Assembly (NCBI GenBank): GCA_002307295.1
Contig: DBTY01000058.1
Location: 1 to 64,000, forward strand
Source: Ignavibacteriales bacterium UBA1304
GTDB lineage: Bacteria; Bacteroidota; Ignavibacteria; Ignavibacteriales; Ignavibacteriaceae
DNA length: 64,000 nucleotides
Direction: 5' to 3'
Shown here: in pieces, positions 32,738 to 39,931 of the stretch
Layout: each line of letters opens with the position of its first letter
Numbering within the stretch: the first letter of the stretch is position 1
Program-made: the position numbers and the translations under genes
Notes under the pieces: generated by a model
The model's input: the letters and a program-made list of their open reading frames with translations, nothing else
Databases searched by the model: none
Told to the model about the DNA's origin: nothing

Positions 32738-32945
32738 GATATGGTTTTTCGCAATTTTTGCCACCCTGTAGCGACTTTAGATTCAAATCTGATACTTTAT
32801 AGGTTAGGGTCGTTTTTGTTGTAGGAGAGGCGTATAGAGGTTTTTTTAATTTTAGCTTGTTAGCACTCTTATTAAATGACTGCTAATTTCTACTTGCATC
32901 TATACTTATTTTTTATTAAGTTGCAGTTGGTTTAAAAACAAAAAG

Positions 32946-32977
32946 GGAATGGATAGCCGCCAAGCATCATCCATTCC
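32946..32977. other. Perfect 9-bp hairpin in the late intergenic region
   Basis: GGAATGGAT (32946-32954) pairs with ATCCATTCC (32969-32977). It lies in a 479-bp stretch (32688-33166) with no gene apart from the flanking terminator and the inverted repeats below. Its role is unclear. Confidence 0.4.
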
Positions 32978-33087
32978 TAAAGTGTTTTTGAGGACACAAA
33001 AAATTAAATATGCTGTAGGGATTTTTTATACCCTTCTCATATTTAATCAAGAAACTCTTTAAAAACGCTTTAAAGCATTTTTATTTA

Positions 33088-33130
33088 GAGCACAAATATA
33101 AATATAAGTTGACACAGTGTCAAGTGCTCT
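33088..33130. promoter_or_regulatory. Nested inverted repeats, probable operator
   Basis: TTGACAC-A-GTGTCAA (33109-33123) is a perfect 15-nt dyad and contains a -35-like TTGACA. It lies inside a longer perfect pair, AGAGCAC (33088-33094) with GTGCTCT (33124-33130). It is upstream of the small basic-protein gene, so regulation of that gene is likely. Confidence 0.55.
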
Positions 33131-33166
33131 AATGATCACTATAAACGCCAAAGGAGGTGATTCACA

Positions 33167-33289
33167 TTGGCTAAACAAGTAACGGTAAAAGTTGCCCGCA
33201 GTGCTGAAACAGGCAAATTTGTACCAAAGAAATATGCTGAAACGCATAAGAAAACAACTGTAGTAGAAACTGTCAAAAAGAAGAAATAA
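33167..33289 (+). CDS. 40-aa protein of the 'RSAxTGxFVxxxxAxxH' family
   Basis: The start is TTG with the best ribosome binding site in the window (AAAGGAGGTGA, 6 nt upstream). The peptide reads AKQVTVKVARSAETGKFVPK, then 'YAETHKKTTVVETV' and ends in four lysines. The TGxFV...AxxH...TTVxE pattern is common in small orphan proteins of plasmids, phages and genomic islands. Function unknown. The strong site marks it as highly expressed, unlike nearby phage genes. Confidence 0.7.
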   Translation: MAKQVTVKVARSAETGKFVPKKYAETHKKTTVVETVKKKK

Positions 33290-33441
33290 TTTTTGACAAT
33301 TCAATTATCCGGGGTAGTTCGAGCTACCTTGGATAAATATAATCAACTATGCTTGCTGTTGTTATAACAACTTTCAATTTAATAAAGTTCAATTTGTTTG
33401 GCAAGGATTATTTTTAAAATCACAATTAAGGATTAAGATAA

Positions 33442-33762
33442 ATGAGAAAATTTGGTACAGATAATAATGGAAGAAATTTTTCAGATGAAATAATAAAAAA
33501 AGTCTGGGAAAAAGCTACAATTATTAATGGAGTCAATTCCAGTTCAAGAAGAAAAGACAAATGTGGTGCTTGGATTGATTTTAGTAAATATGGTGATACA
33601 ACAGAAATGGGTTCAGGTTGGGAAATAGATCACATTAAACCAATTGCTAAAGGCGGTTCAAGTGATTTAACTAATCTGCAACCTCTCCAATGGCAAAATA
33701 ATAGAACAAAAAGTGATGATTACCCGGCGTCTAATTATTGTAAAGTTAGGGCATCAAACTAA
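33442..33762 (+). CDS. HNH endonuclease
   Basis: 106 residues. The nuclease core is 'GWEIDHIKPIAKGGSSDLTNLQPLQWQNNRTKSD' near residues 67-100: the DH pair, the GG turn, the L-x-NLQPL-x-W strand, and the final N-x3-KSD. It may be a packaging-associated nuclease, but it stands away from terL. It heads the 33.4-35.3 kb cargo-like run. It is preceded by a GTTGTTATAACAAC palindrome near 33358-33371 and a hairpin at 33307-33334. Confidence 0.8.
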   Translation: MRKFGTDNNGRNFSDEIIKKVWEKATIINGVNSSSRRKDKCGAWIDFSKYGDTTEMGSGWEIDHIKPIAKGGSSDLTNLQPLQWQNNRTKSDDYPASNYCKVRASN

Positions 33763-33772
33763 TAATTCATTT

Positions 33773-33802
33773 CAAGGCTCAAATCTTATAATTTGAGCCT
33801 TG
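33773..33802 (+). terminator. Strong terminator after the HNH gene
   Basis: CAAGGCTCAAAT (33773-33784) pairs perfectly with ATTTGAGCCTTG (33791-33802), followed closely by a T run. Confidence 0.8.
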
Positions 33803-33985
33803 ATATATTTTTTGTTTTACTTTTTTAATTGTTTGTTTATCAAAAATACGATAGTTTAATAAAATCATTATTTGCCTTTTTTATTAATTATTCATAGGGA
33901 GCAAACAATTTTTTAGGTAGTTGTTTGGACGGCATTAGTTTAAAAATAATTTTTACAAACATGTAACTTTCAATTAGGAGTTAAT

Positions 33986-34237
33986 ATGAGTAATAGTTTT
34001 AATGAGTTAGCTCAATCTATTAAAATCAAATTCGGAACCTCCCCAAACGAACCAACTGATTTACAATTATCTAATGTCATAAAAGATATTGATGCCATTT
34101 TCCAAAGCGGGAAAAGACCAACAGAAAGTGAATGGTTTAATATAGTTAAAAAATATTGTCCAACTGCCGGAACTTGGAAATATGCAGGTTTAGATAATTC
34201 CGATTTAAATACATTATTAATAATGGCTAGAAAATAA
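33986..34237 (+). CDS. 83-aa protein, tandem paralogue 1
   Basis: It begins MSNSFNELAQSIKIKFGTSPNEPTDLQLS, with AGGAG upstream of the start. The second half has KKYCP then 'LDNSDLNTLLIMARK'. The next gene shares the same skeleton (PTD-x-Q-x-S-x-I ... S ... KYCP ... DNSDLNTL-x-I-x-A), so the pair arose by duplication. No named family. It is separated from the HNH gene by the terminator and 183 bp with no other feature seen. Confidence 0.65.
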   Translation: MSNSFNELAQSIKIKFGTSPNEPTDLQLSNVIKDIDAIFQSGKRPTESEWFNIVKKYCPTAGTWKYAGLDNSDLNTLLIMARK

Positions 34238-34261
34238 TTTTATTAAAATAAAGGTTTTATT

Positions 34262-34510
34262 ATGGATGATAAAAAAATATTTTTGGAAAAGCATTGTCGA
34301 ATTGTTAAATGGACTCCTACTGATTATCAAATTTCGTTAATATTTAGTGATTTCTCTAAAAGAATTGATAAAGGAGAAACTTTATCTATATCTGACTGCC
34401 AAGGTATAATATTAAAGTATTGCCCCGATTCACAATTTATGTTCTTTGATAGTGTCGATAATTCTGATTTAAATACCTTAATAATTTTAGCTATGAAAAA
34501 AAATAATTAA
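34262..34510 (+). CDS. 82-aa protein, tandem paralogue 2
   Basis: It shares 'TPTDYQISLIFSDF', 'LKYCPDS' and 'DNSDLNTLIILA' with the preceding gene at matching positions. Overall identity is low apart from these motifs, so the duplication is old or fast evolving. Function unknown. It is 9 bp upstream of a membrane-protein gene. Confidence 0.65.
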   Translation: MDDKKIFLEKHCRIVKWTPTDYQISLIFSDFSKRIDKGETLSISDCQGIILKYCPDSQFMFFDSVDNSDLNTLIILAMKKNN

Positions 34511-34519
34511 TTACAAAAT

Positions 34520-35290
34520 ATGAGTTCAAAAACGAATGAACAATCTGTCGTTAAAGAAAGAAGTAAAATAGACATTCTTAAAAAAGAATATATGGATACT
34601 CTTCAAAAAATAATTGATAATAAAAATAATAATCAAATTATTGATATTAGTGCATTAACAAATTGTCAAATTATAGGAAATAAATTCTTTAACCACATAG
34701 AGACATTTGTAGGAAATAGCGGCCTTCTCGGAGCTCATGATAATTTACAATGGATTACAGGTTTTGCTGAAGATTGTTATGCTCATTTAGAATCTATTAT
34801 AATTCATTACAATTTTTTACGAAGTTATATTGATGTTTTTAATAATCATGGGGTACAGAATATTGATCCTTCGCAACAATCTTACGCAAATATGCAGAGA
34901 CTGGTGATGGAGTATTTACCTGTTTCTACAGTTTCAAAATTAAGAGATAATTTTATAAATAATAATTTACCAATTTATGGATTTGATATGCCGATAAAAG
35001 ATAATAACAAAATATCTAAATTTCAAACAATAACAGGATTAATAATTGGCATTATTTTATTGATATCTAGTGTATTTATCGCAATACTTATACCAAGCCC
35101 TTCTACATGGCAAGAATTTGTATTTAGGGGGACTTTTTCTTTATCATTAGCCTTAATCGCTCCCATCATTCCTGGTTTTGTTAAAATGACAACTAAAATT
35201 AAAATATTAAATTCGTATACAATGATAGTAGCTGGCAGTTCCATTGCTATTTTTTTAATTATTTGGTTTTTTAACCCTGGTAAGTTTTAA
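34520..35290 (+). CDS. 256-aa protein with two C-terminal membrane helices
   Basis: Residues 1-165 are soluble and mainly helical. Two pairs of hydrophobic segments follow, near 168-190 ('TITGLIIGIILLISSVFIAIL') and 200-250 ('FRGTFSLSLALIAPIIPGF', 'MIVAGSSIAIFLIIWFF'). No known domain. A soluble sensor part plus a membrane-disrupting part is the usual shape of abortive-infection effectors, so this is a candidate effector of the small cluster. This is inference only. Confidence 0.6.
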   Translation: MSSKTNEQSVVKERSKIDILKKEYMDTLQKIIDNKNNNQIIDISALTNCQIIGNKFFNHIETFVGNSGLLGAHDNLQWITGFAEDCYAHLESIIIHYNFLRSYIDVFNNHGVQNIDPSQQSYANMQRLVMEYLPVSTVSKLRDNFINNNLPIYGFDMPIKDNNKISKFQTITGLIIGIILLISSVFIAILIPSPSTWQEFVFRGTFSLSLALIAPIIPGFVKMTTKIKILNSYTMIVAGSSIAIFLIIWFFNPGKF

Positions 35291-35294
35291 TGAT

Positions 35295-35324
35295 AAAGCC
35301 TCATTTCTTTCGATTTGAGGCTTT
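35295..35324. terminator. Bidirectional terminator
   Basis: AAAGCCTCA (35295-35303) pairs with TGAGGCTTT (35316-35324). T-rich and A-rich flanks on both sides serve the convergent genes. Confidence 0.8.
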
Positions 35325-35328
35325 AATT

Positions 35329-35499
35329 TTACTTCTTATCTCTCTTTCTGGTATCCTTTTCCAACACCCCCAATTCTTTCAGAAAAACACCGATAGGATA
35401 TAGTTTCTTCTTAAGTTCGACAACCTCTTTTTCTCTATCCGCTAACTGCTTGCTAAGGGTGTCGTACTCATCTTTTGCCATTTTAACTAACTCTGACAT
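35329..35499 (-). CDS. 56-aa coiled-coil protein
   Basis: It starts MSELVKMAKDEYDTLSKQLADREKEVVELKKKL, a heptad-repeat helix with a basic tail. The ATG at 35499 is chosen because GGAGGTTCT precedes it closely. Function unknown; such small coiled-coil proteins are common in phage early regions. Confidence 0.55.
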   Translation of the reverse strand: MSELVKMAKDEYDTLSKQLADREKEVVELKKKLYPIGVFLKELGVLEKDTRKRDKK

Positions 35500-35602
35500 A
35501 GAACCTCCGTTTTTATTACAAAGGAAAATTAAGAAGTTAGGAAGGATTTGTAAACGGAAGTCTTTGGAACTTTGTGGAGTAGTTTCTATGATTAGGGAAG
35601 AT

Positions 35603-35773
35603 TTACATTTTATCAAAATATTCCTCCGCTTCTTCCTCCTTTTTTATCTCCGTTTCCAATAATATAATTTGACTCTGTAATCTTTTTTTATCACATTCAG
35701 TCTTAGCGTTTTTAAGACGTTTTTGTAAATGTGTTAATTGACTGTATTTTAGCGAACCAAATTTTGGGCGCAT
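35603..35773 (-). CDS. 56-aa coiled-coil protein
   Basis: Starts MRPKFGSLKYSQLTHLQKRLKNAKTECDKKRL, ending in an acidic helix (EIKKEEEAEEYFDKM). The nearer start at 35773 is used because an upstream in-frame start would overlap the divergent gene. Only 18 bp separate it from that gene. Confidence 0.45.
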   Translation of the reverse strand: MRPKFGSLKYSQLTHLQKRLKNAKTECDKKRLQSQIILLETEIKKEEEAEEYFDKM

Positions 35774-35791
35774 ATTTTTTAAGAGGTTATT

Positions 35792-36001
35792 ATGAGAAAT
35801 AAAGAGAGAGTTGTTTCTATTTTTAAAGACGATGATATGGAAACTAGGCAAATAACAGAAGAAGATGTCGAAGCAATTATTAATGGATTAAAATATCTAT
35901 GTAAAGAAGCTATGGAAGGTAATACCAGAGCAGGTGAATTATTTGCTGACCTTTCCCATACTATTTTAGTGGATATGGAAGTTGGAGAAAAGAAGGAGTA
36001 A
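35792..36001 (+). CDS. 69-aa hypothetical protein
   Basis: It begins MRNKERVVSIFKDDDMETRQITEEDVEAIINGLKYL. Upstream is AAGAGGTT, part of the AAGAGGTTCT element also found before the genes at 38103 and 38600. Helical and acidic, unknown function. It converges on the gene ending at 36003. Confidence 0.5.
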   Translation: MRNKERVVSIFKDDDMETRQITEEDVEAIINGLKYLCKEAMEGNTRAGELFADLSHTILVDMEVGEKKE

Positions 36002-36002
36002 T

Positions 36003-36500
36003 TTATTTAGCTTTATCAGTGACTTTCTTTATTGGTTGAATAATATCGCCTAATTTTGTGAATTCGTTTTTATTTTCTATTCTTTCTTTCGTTTCGTTGA
36101 TTCCGAAATATTCAAAGTAATTTAGGTTATTGGACTTTATTTGTTTCCACTCATCTTCACTAGCGACTGCATCAGCGTAAACTTCGGGATAATACGTTGG
36201 GTCAATTTTGATCGGTTGATAATTTCCATTTTCATCAGGAACTAAATCGTTTAACACCCATTGACCAAAATGTCTTTTGACTAAAGTTCCGTCGTGGAGT
36301 ATCCCTGTTTGTTGTTTTTTCTTTTCTTCAATTCTATCGGCTGAATGTTCAGGATATATTATACACATTCTTTTAGGTATCATTATACCTAGTCTTTTTA
36401 TAGCTATCGACCCGTCGCTTTTAACCCCAATAATTGATTCTGCTTCAATTTTATTTATTCTAAATTTTTCACCAGTTGTTAACTGTAACACGTAGTTCAT
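36003..36500 (-). CDS. 165-aa hypothetical protein next to the initiator
   Basis: The N-terminal half is beta-rich (LQLTTGEKFRINKIEAESIIGVKSDGSI). The C-terminal half contains 'YYPEVYADAVASEDEWKQIKSNN'. It overlaps the replication protein gene by 4 bp on the same strand, where many phages put a helicase loader. No Walker motif is present, so that role is not supported. It may be an accessory replication factor. Confidence 0.55.
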   Translation of the reverse strand: MNYVLQLTTGEKFRINKIEAESIIGVKSDGSIAIKRLGIMIPKRMCIIYPEHSADRIEEKKKQQTGILHDGTLVKRHFGQWVLNDLVPDENGNYQPIKIDPTYYPEVYADAVASEDEWKQIKSNNLNYFEYFGINETKERIENKNEFTKLGDIIQPIKKVTDKAK

Positions 36501-37270
36501 ATAATTATAGTATTATTTGTATTTTCTCTTTTGTAATAAGCTATTAGCTTTGCTAAGTTGTTTTTAAGTTGGAAAGGGGTGGTTATTGTTGGGGCGTATT
36601 TTTCCCCCTGTAAAGACATCGCGTATTTAATCGTGTTAGTGGCTCTTTCTAGTCCGTATTCTTTAAGTAACCAATTAGCCGCGGCTCTTTCTGTCTTATT
36701 TCCGAAGTTTATTCCTTTGTTGCCATTATCATAAAATGCTTGGAATATTTTATTTATAGGGTCGATTTTTATCTCCTGCGAGCTTTGCTCGCTTGTTCCC
36801 TTGTCTTTTGTAATATTGTCTTTTGTAATATTGTCTTTTGTATGTACCCCCTTTGACACTACCAAATTACCCCCTTTTACATCTTCAATTACCCCCTTTG
36901 GTATTTTTTCTTTATTACCCCCTTTGGTAATTAATGAATGGTGGCTTCTTTCTCCTTTATTTAATTTTAGCCATTTTTCGTAATCTTTTTGTATCCCATA
37001 TTCTGGTTTTTCTTTATTACCCCCTTTGGTAATTATGTTTTGTTTTATTAAATAATTTATTGTTCTACAAATATGTGTCCGTCTTATGTTTGTCCCTTCA
37101 ACAAATTGAGAAAGACTAATCCAATCTCCTTTTTTATTATAACCATATGTTTTTCTAATTATAAAAATAATAACTCTATATTCATAAGAGCTAAACCGCC
37201 ATTTAATAATAGCATCGTATAATTCGTTTGCTATTGACGTATATCCGTTTTCCTTTTGTGGGTTTGCCAT
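36497..37270 (-). CDS. Replication protein O-like initiator
   Basis: 257 residues. The N-terminus has the phage replication protein O layout: 'GYTSIANELYDAIIKWRFSSYEYRVIIFIIRKTYGYNKKGDWISLSQFVEGTNIRRTHICRTINYLI' is a winged-helix DNA-binding domain. The middle is low complexity, with TKGGNKEK repeats and DNITKDNITKDK. The C-terminus (GNKTERAAANWLLKEYGLERATNTIKYAMSLQ) is the helical part that contacts helicase or host factors. The gene contains five iterons, as the lambda O gene does, so the replication origin probably lies within it. Confidence 0.85.
   Translation of the reverse strand: MANPQKENGYTSIANELYDAIIKWRFSSYEYRVIIFIIRKTYGYNKKGDWISLSQFVEGTNIRRTHICRTINYLIKQNIITKGGNKEKPEYGIQKDYEKWLKLNKGERSHHSLITKGGNKEKIPKGVIEDVKGGNLVVSKGVHTKDNITKDNITKDKGTSEQSSQEIKIDPINKIFQAFYDNGNKGINFGNKTERAAANWLLKEYGLERATNTIKYAMSLQGEKYAPTITTPFQLKNNLAKLIAYYKRENTNNTIII
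36845..37033. repeat. Five iterons within the initiator gene, likely phage origin
   Basis: The unit, read on the plus strand, is ATTACCCCCTTTGGTAAT, itself a near-palindrome. It is complete at 36914-36931 and 37016-37033. Shorter or variant copies lie at 36888-36904, 36866-36878 and 36845-36855. The first four are about 21-26 bp apart. They encode the ITKGG repeats of the initiator, so one stretch is both coding and presumably binding. Confidence 0.7.
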
Positions 37271-37284
37271 ATTCTTAATAACAA

Positions 37285-37387
37285 AAAAATCTCAACAACC
37301 CGTAAGGGAACACGACCAAGTGCCTAACCTTTTGGGTAATTGAGATTTTTCTATTTTTAAAATTTTTGGTCGTGTTTTTGTTAGGCA
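37285..37387 (-). promoter_or_regulatory. Interleaved inverted repeats in the initiator leader, attenuator-like
   Basis: Three perfect complementary pairs alternate: AAAAATCTCAA (37285-37295) with 37340-37350; AACACGACCA (37309-37318) with 37367-37376; TGCCTAAC (37321-37328) with 37380-37387. Because they cross, they cannot all form together. On the initiator mRNA the first pair is a terminator-like hairpin ending in a T run just before the ATG. The other pairs could be competing structures or a pseudoknot. This layout is like copy-number attenuators in plasmid replicons. Confidence 0.6.
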
Positions 37388-37413
37388 TAAGTGATGTATC
37401 AAAATCTATTTCT

Positions 37414-37441
37414 ATTTTATCACGTCTATTTTTAAAGTCAA
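37414..37441 (-). promoter_or_regulatory. Promoter of the initiator gene
   Basis: On the minus strand, TTGACT (37441-37436), a 16-nt spacer, then TAAAAT (37419-37414) preceded by TG-A. The predicted start is near 37407, giving a leader of about 137 nt that contains all the interleaved repeats. Confidence 0.6.
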
Positions 37442-37530
37442 GAGTTCGATAGCCAGAATTAGGCTTACCCTGCTTTCTAGCCCGTTAACTCTTAACACCA
37501 CTTTAGCACTCTTGTTTTTTTTGTCAACTG

Positions 37531-37539
37531 TGGTATAAT
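37531..37539 (+). promoter_or_regulatory. Extended -10 promoter for the HNH protein gene
   Basis: TG-G-TATAAT (37531-37539), predicted start near 37546, 14 nt before the ATG at 37560. It diverges from the initiator promoter. Confidence 0.6.
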
Positions 37540-37559
37540 CTAAGTATAAATATTGCTTT

Positions 37560-38003
37560 ATGGTTAATAGAATTAGTGTCGAAGATTTTAATAAACTTAA
37601 CGGATCGTTTTTTAAAACCAATAAAAAAGACACTCGTAAAAGCAGGGAGAAGGAGTTAGAAGATTTATGGCGAGAACTTATAAAATTAAGAGTCGGTTAT
37701 AAATGCGAATATCCGAATTGCCCCAAAACGGAACATCTTAATTCACATCATATTTATTCCAGAATACATAAATCTACTAAATACGACCCTGATAACGGTA
37801 TGTGTTTATGTGCCGGTCATCATACCCTTACAAGTTTATCGGCTCACCACGACCCAGATTTTAAGGAAATAATAATCAAAAATGGAATCCGTACTGCGGA
37901 GTTTTATCAGAAATTAAAAATGAGAGCTTTTACACCTGCCAAGATAGACATAAACCTTATTAAACTAGATTTAGAAAATGAGTTGAGAAAATACTCTAAA
38001 TAG
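37560..38003 (+). CDS. HNH-type zinc protein (NinG-like position)
   Basis: 147 residues. 'CEYPNCPKTEHLNSHHIYSRIHKSTKYDPDNGMCLCAGHH' gives the CxxxxC...HH...N-x-x-CxCxxHH zinc/HNH pattern, with 'LSAHHDPDFKEIIIKNG' after it. Proteins of this form in phage early regions are HNH nucleases or recombination proteins. The basic N-terminus (KKDTRKSREKELEDL) probably binds DNA. Specific function unknown. Confidence 0.75.
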   Translation: MVNRISVEDFNKLNGSFFKTNKKDTRKSREKELEDLWRELIKLRVGYKCEYPNCPKTEHLNSHHIYSRIHKSTKYDPDNGMCLCAGHHTLTSLSAHHDPDFKEIIIKNGIRTAEFYQKLKMRAFTPAKIDINLIKLDLENELRKYSK

Positions 38004-38102
38004 TAGACTATACTCCGAACACTTCCAATCAATTCCATCGCCCTTTAACAATCAAAATTTAATCTTGTATACGTCAATTAATCATAATACAAGAGGTTCT
38101 AA

Positions 38103-38327
38103 ATGGCACGTTCATTATTCGGTGAAATTTTTCACCAACTTACTTCAAACCCTTATAATCCACCCAAGTACAAGAAATCCTACTGTAATAATAAAAGTTA
38201 TAACAGCAAACCTAAAAAGGATAATTCTTACGAAAGAATGGCTTATAAGTATAAACAACAAGCCTTTGAGAATAAGAAAGATTTTGAAATCAAAAAGCTA
38301 CAATCAAAATCTAAAGGTTGGATTTAA
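38103..38327 (+). CDS. 74-aa basic hypothetical protein
   Basis: Asn-, Lys- and Tyr-rich. It starts MARSLFGEIFHQLTSNPYNPPKYKK. The ATG at 38103 has AAGAGGTTCT upstream, the ribosome-binding element of this region. Function unknown. Confidence 0.55.
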   Translation: MARSLFGEIFHQLTSNPYNPPKYKKSYCNNKSYNSKPKKDNSYERMAYKYKQQAFENKKDFEIKKLQSKSKGWI

Positions 38328-38362
38328 TGCGGCGCAGCTTAAAATGTGCCTGCGATAAAACA

Positions 38363-38425
38363 CCCCCTAAGCATGTCGCCTAGGGGGATAAAGAGCCGTT
38401 AGTCATTACGATTAACGGCTAATTT
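38363..38425. terminator. Two tandem hairpins, bidirectional terminator
   Basis: CCCCCTA/TAGGGGG at 38363-38387, then AGCCGTTA (38394-38401) with TAACGGCT (38413-38420) and T5. The second hairpin overlaps the stop of the convergent excisionase-like gene. Confidence 0.7.
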
Positions 38426-38600
38426 TTCTAACAGGAGTTGTGGCTTTTTGTTTGAGCGTTGCTAATAAAACATCTTTGTCAAAGAATATACTACCAGCTA
38501 ACTTAAAGTAACCGGGAATCTGAGTCTGTTTTTGATAAACCCATTTCTCGCTTTTACCAAGCAAACTAGAAATTTCTTTGACGGTTAGGTAGGAGTTCAT
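38412..38600 (-). CDS. Excisionase-like HTH protein
   Basis: 62 residues, AlpA/MerR-type helix-turn-helix: 'YLTVKEISSLLGKSEKWVYQKQTQIPGYFKLAGSIFFDKDVL' has the HTH and the wing seen in small excisionases. The ATG at 38600 follows AAGAGGTTCTT. It diverges from the integrase gene with 119 bp between them. It should direct excision with the integrase. Confidence 0.75.
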   Translation of the reverse strand: MNSYLTVKEISSLLGKSEKWVYQKQTQIPGYFKLAGSIFFDKDVLLATLKQKATTPVRKISR

Positions 38601-38719
38601 AAGAACCTCTTATACTCCCGAACCACCTTTATTTTGTTTTACATAGAACCACACCACCCCCACATACTTCCATTAAATTTTTACCGAAAACAATTTAACA
38701 ACAAAAAGGAGAAATAACA

Positions 38720-39694
38720 ATGGCACAATACTATCGGAAACTTGCTAAGGGGATTAAATGGTATTATAAATTTTCCTTCAATAACCAGATTTACTTTAGC
38801 AAATGTATTTATCAATCTAAGGCGGAAGCTAAAAGGGAGGAAAATATTAAATACAAAGAATTAGACGAGAAACGCCGTTTCCCAGAACTTAAAGAAGATA
38901 TGAAACTTAAAGACCTTATTGACGCTCGTCTTTCAGAACTTCAAACAAAAAAAAGCCAATCCTATCACAAAGACAATAAATTCTATCTTACTTTACTCTT
39001 ACAAAATTTAGGTAACGCTTGGGTTGGAGATATAACAAGGGCGGAAATAAATAGCCTACTTCTATTAACAGCGGATCGCTTCAAACTCAATGGTAAAAGC
39101 AATTACACTCCTAATGCTATGCTTCGCTGCTATAAAGCTCTTTTTAATTACGGGATAGACAATTATAACCTTAATCCTTTTAATCCTTGTAAAGGTATCA
39201 AGTTTATGCCGATTGATAAAAAGTTAAAATATATCCCCTCGGACAATGAGATTGAAGCGCTAAAAGCTAAATGCGATAAAGAACAGGAATTACTGATTGA
39301 CTTTATAACACAGACAGGAGCGAGAATAGGGGAGTGTTTAAGATTCAAAGGTAAGGACATTTTAGACACATCAGTAGTTCTTTACACTCGAAAAAGTAAG
39401 AACTCTAATTTAACGCCTCGTAGGGTAGACTTCCCCGACTGCTTAAAGGGAAAGAAATATAAACCTGAACAATTAGTTTTTGTCAGGTGGTCAAAATTAC
39501 CGAAATTTCTAGATAAGAAGTTAAGGGGAATGAAAAAGGTTAAACCAGAAATTAAATTATGGGGATTTCATAACCTTAGACACAGATACGCAAGCAAACT
39601 TTCTAAGGCGGGAGTTCCTTTATTCGAGATAATGTCAAAATTGGGTCATTCCAATATCACAACCACCCAGTTATACCTACAATTATTAGATTAA
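38720..39694 (+). CDS. int: Tyrosine-family integrase
   Basis: 324 residues with the full catalytic set: Arg202 ('GARIGE'), the Lys of 'RKSKN', His284 and Arg287 ('HNLRHR'), His310 ('LGHSN') and the nucleophile Tyr319 ('TTQLYL'). The N-terminal 50 residues form a small arm-binding domain and residues 60-160 a SAM-like core-binding domain. The site AAAGGAG lies before the ATG. It integrates the phage at the adjacent tRNA-Thr. Confidence 0.95.
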   Translation: MAQYYRKLAKGIKWYYKFSFNNQIYFSKCIYQSKAEAKREENIKYKELDEKRRFPELKEDMKLKDLIDARLSELQTKKSQSYHKDNKFYLTLLLQNLGNAWVGDITRAEINSLLLLTADRFKLNGKSNYTPNAMLRCYKALFNYGIDNYNLNPFNPCKGIKFMPIDKKLKYIPSDNEIEALKAKCDKEQELLIDFITQTGARIGECLRFKGKDILDTSVVLYTRKSKNSNLTPRRVDFPDCLKGKKYKPEQLVFVRWSKLPKFLDKKLRGMKKVKPEIKLWGFHNLRHRYASKLSKAGVPLFEIMSKLGHSNITTTQLYLQLLD

Positions 39695-39732
39695 ATAATA
39701 ACTGTAGCGGTTCTGTAGCGAAGGTATTAAAA

Positions 39733-39768
39733 AAGGGTCTCAGATTTTATTCTAAGACCCTTGTTTTT
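39733..39768. terminator. Terminator after the integrase
   Basis: AAGGGTCT (39733-39740) pairs with AGACCCTT (39755-39762), with T-rich sequence after it. It lies between the integrase and the tRNA. Confidence 0.75.
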
Positions 39769-39776
39769 ATTGCTTG

Positions 39777-39849
39777 AGCTGGCGGCCGGACTCGAACCAG
39801 CGACCTGCTGATTACAAATCAGCTGCTCTACCAACTGAGCTAAGCCAGC
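39777..39849 (-). tRNA. tRNA-Thr (anticodon TGT), phage attachment site
   Basis: On the minus strand GCTGGCTTAGCTCAG starts a complete cloverleaf: D arm with GTTGGTAGAGC, anticodon stem CTGAT/ATCAG with loop TTTGTAA (anticodon TGT), T arm with GGTTCGAGTCC, and acceptor end GCCAGC. CCA is not encoded. The 3' end points to the phage, so the tRNA was kept whole by the inserted phage sequence. Confidence 0.95.
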
Positions 39850-39931
39850 AAAAATTAAGTCTTCAAATTTAAGTTTTTTTTGATTATTGTGCAATAAAAA
39901 AATCATAAAAATGAAAAAAAAATTTTATTTT

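Larger units (their letters stand above)
1..39777. mobile_element. Integrated podovirus-like prophage (left end outside window)
   Basis: The segment carries a continuous set of phage modules: recombination genes (ERF, SSB), TerS, TerL, portal, scaffold, capsid, M23 peptidase, tail and fibre proteins, large internal virion proteins, a replication protein O-like initiator, an excisionase-like protein and a tyrosine integrase. No tail tape measure, sheath or tube gene is seen, which suggests a short-tailed virion. The integrase ends 82 bp before a tRNA-Thr gene whose 3' end faces the phage, the usual arrangement at an attachment site. The first gene is cut by the window edge and no second copy of the tRNA 3' end was seen, so the other attachment site lies outside the window. 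No clear CI-type repressor was found here. Confidence 0.9.

Noticed and set aside
35774..35851. N-terminal extension of the minus-strand coiled-coil gene at 35603-35773
   Set aside because: It would overlap the divergent gene starting at 35792, and the added residues look like shadow translation.
36801..37033. Short direct repeats considered as a CRISPR array
   Set aside because: Units are only about 18 bp, spacing is irregular and they lie inside a coding gene. They are iterons. No CRISPR array was seen in the window.
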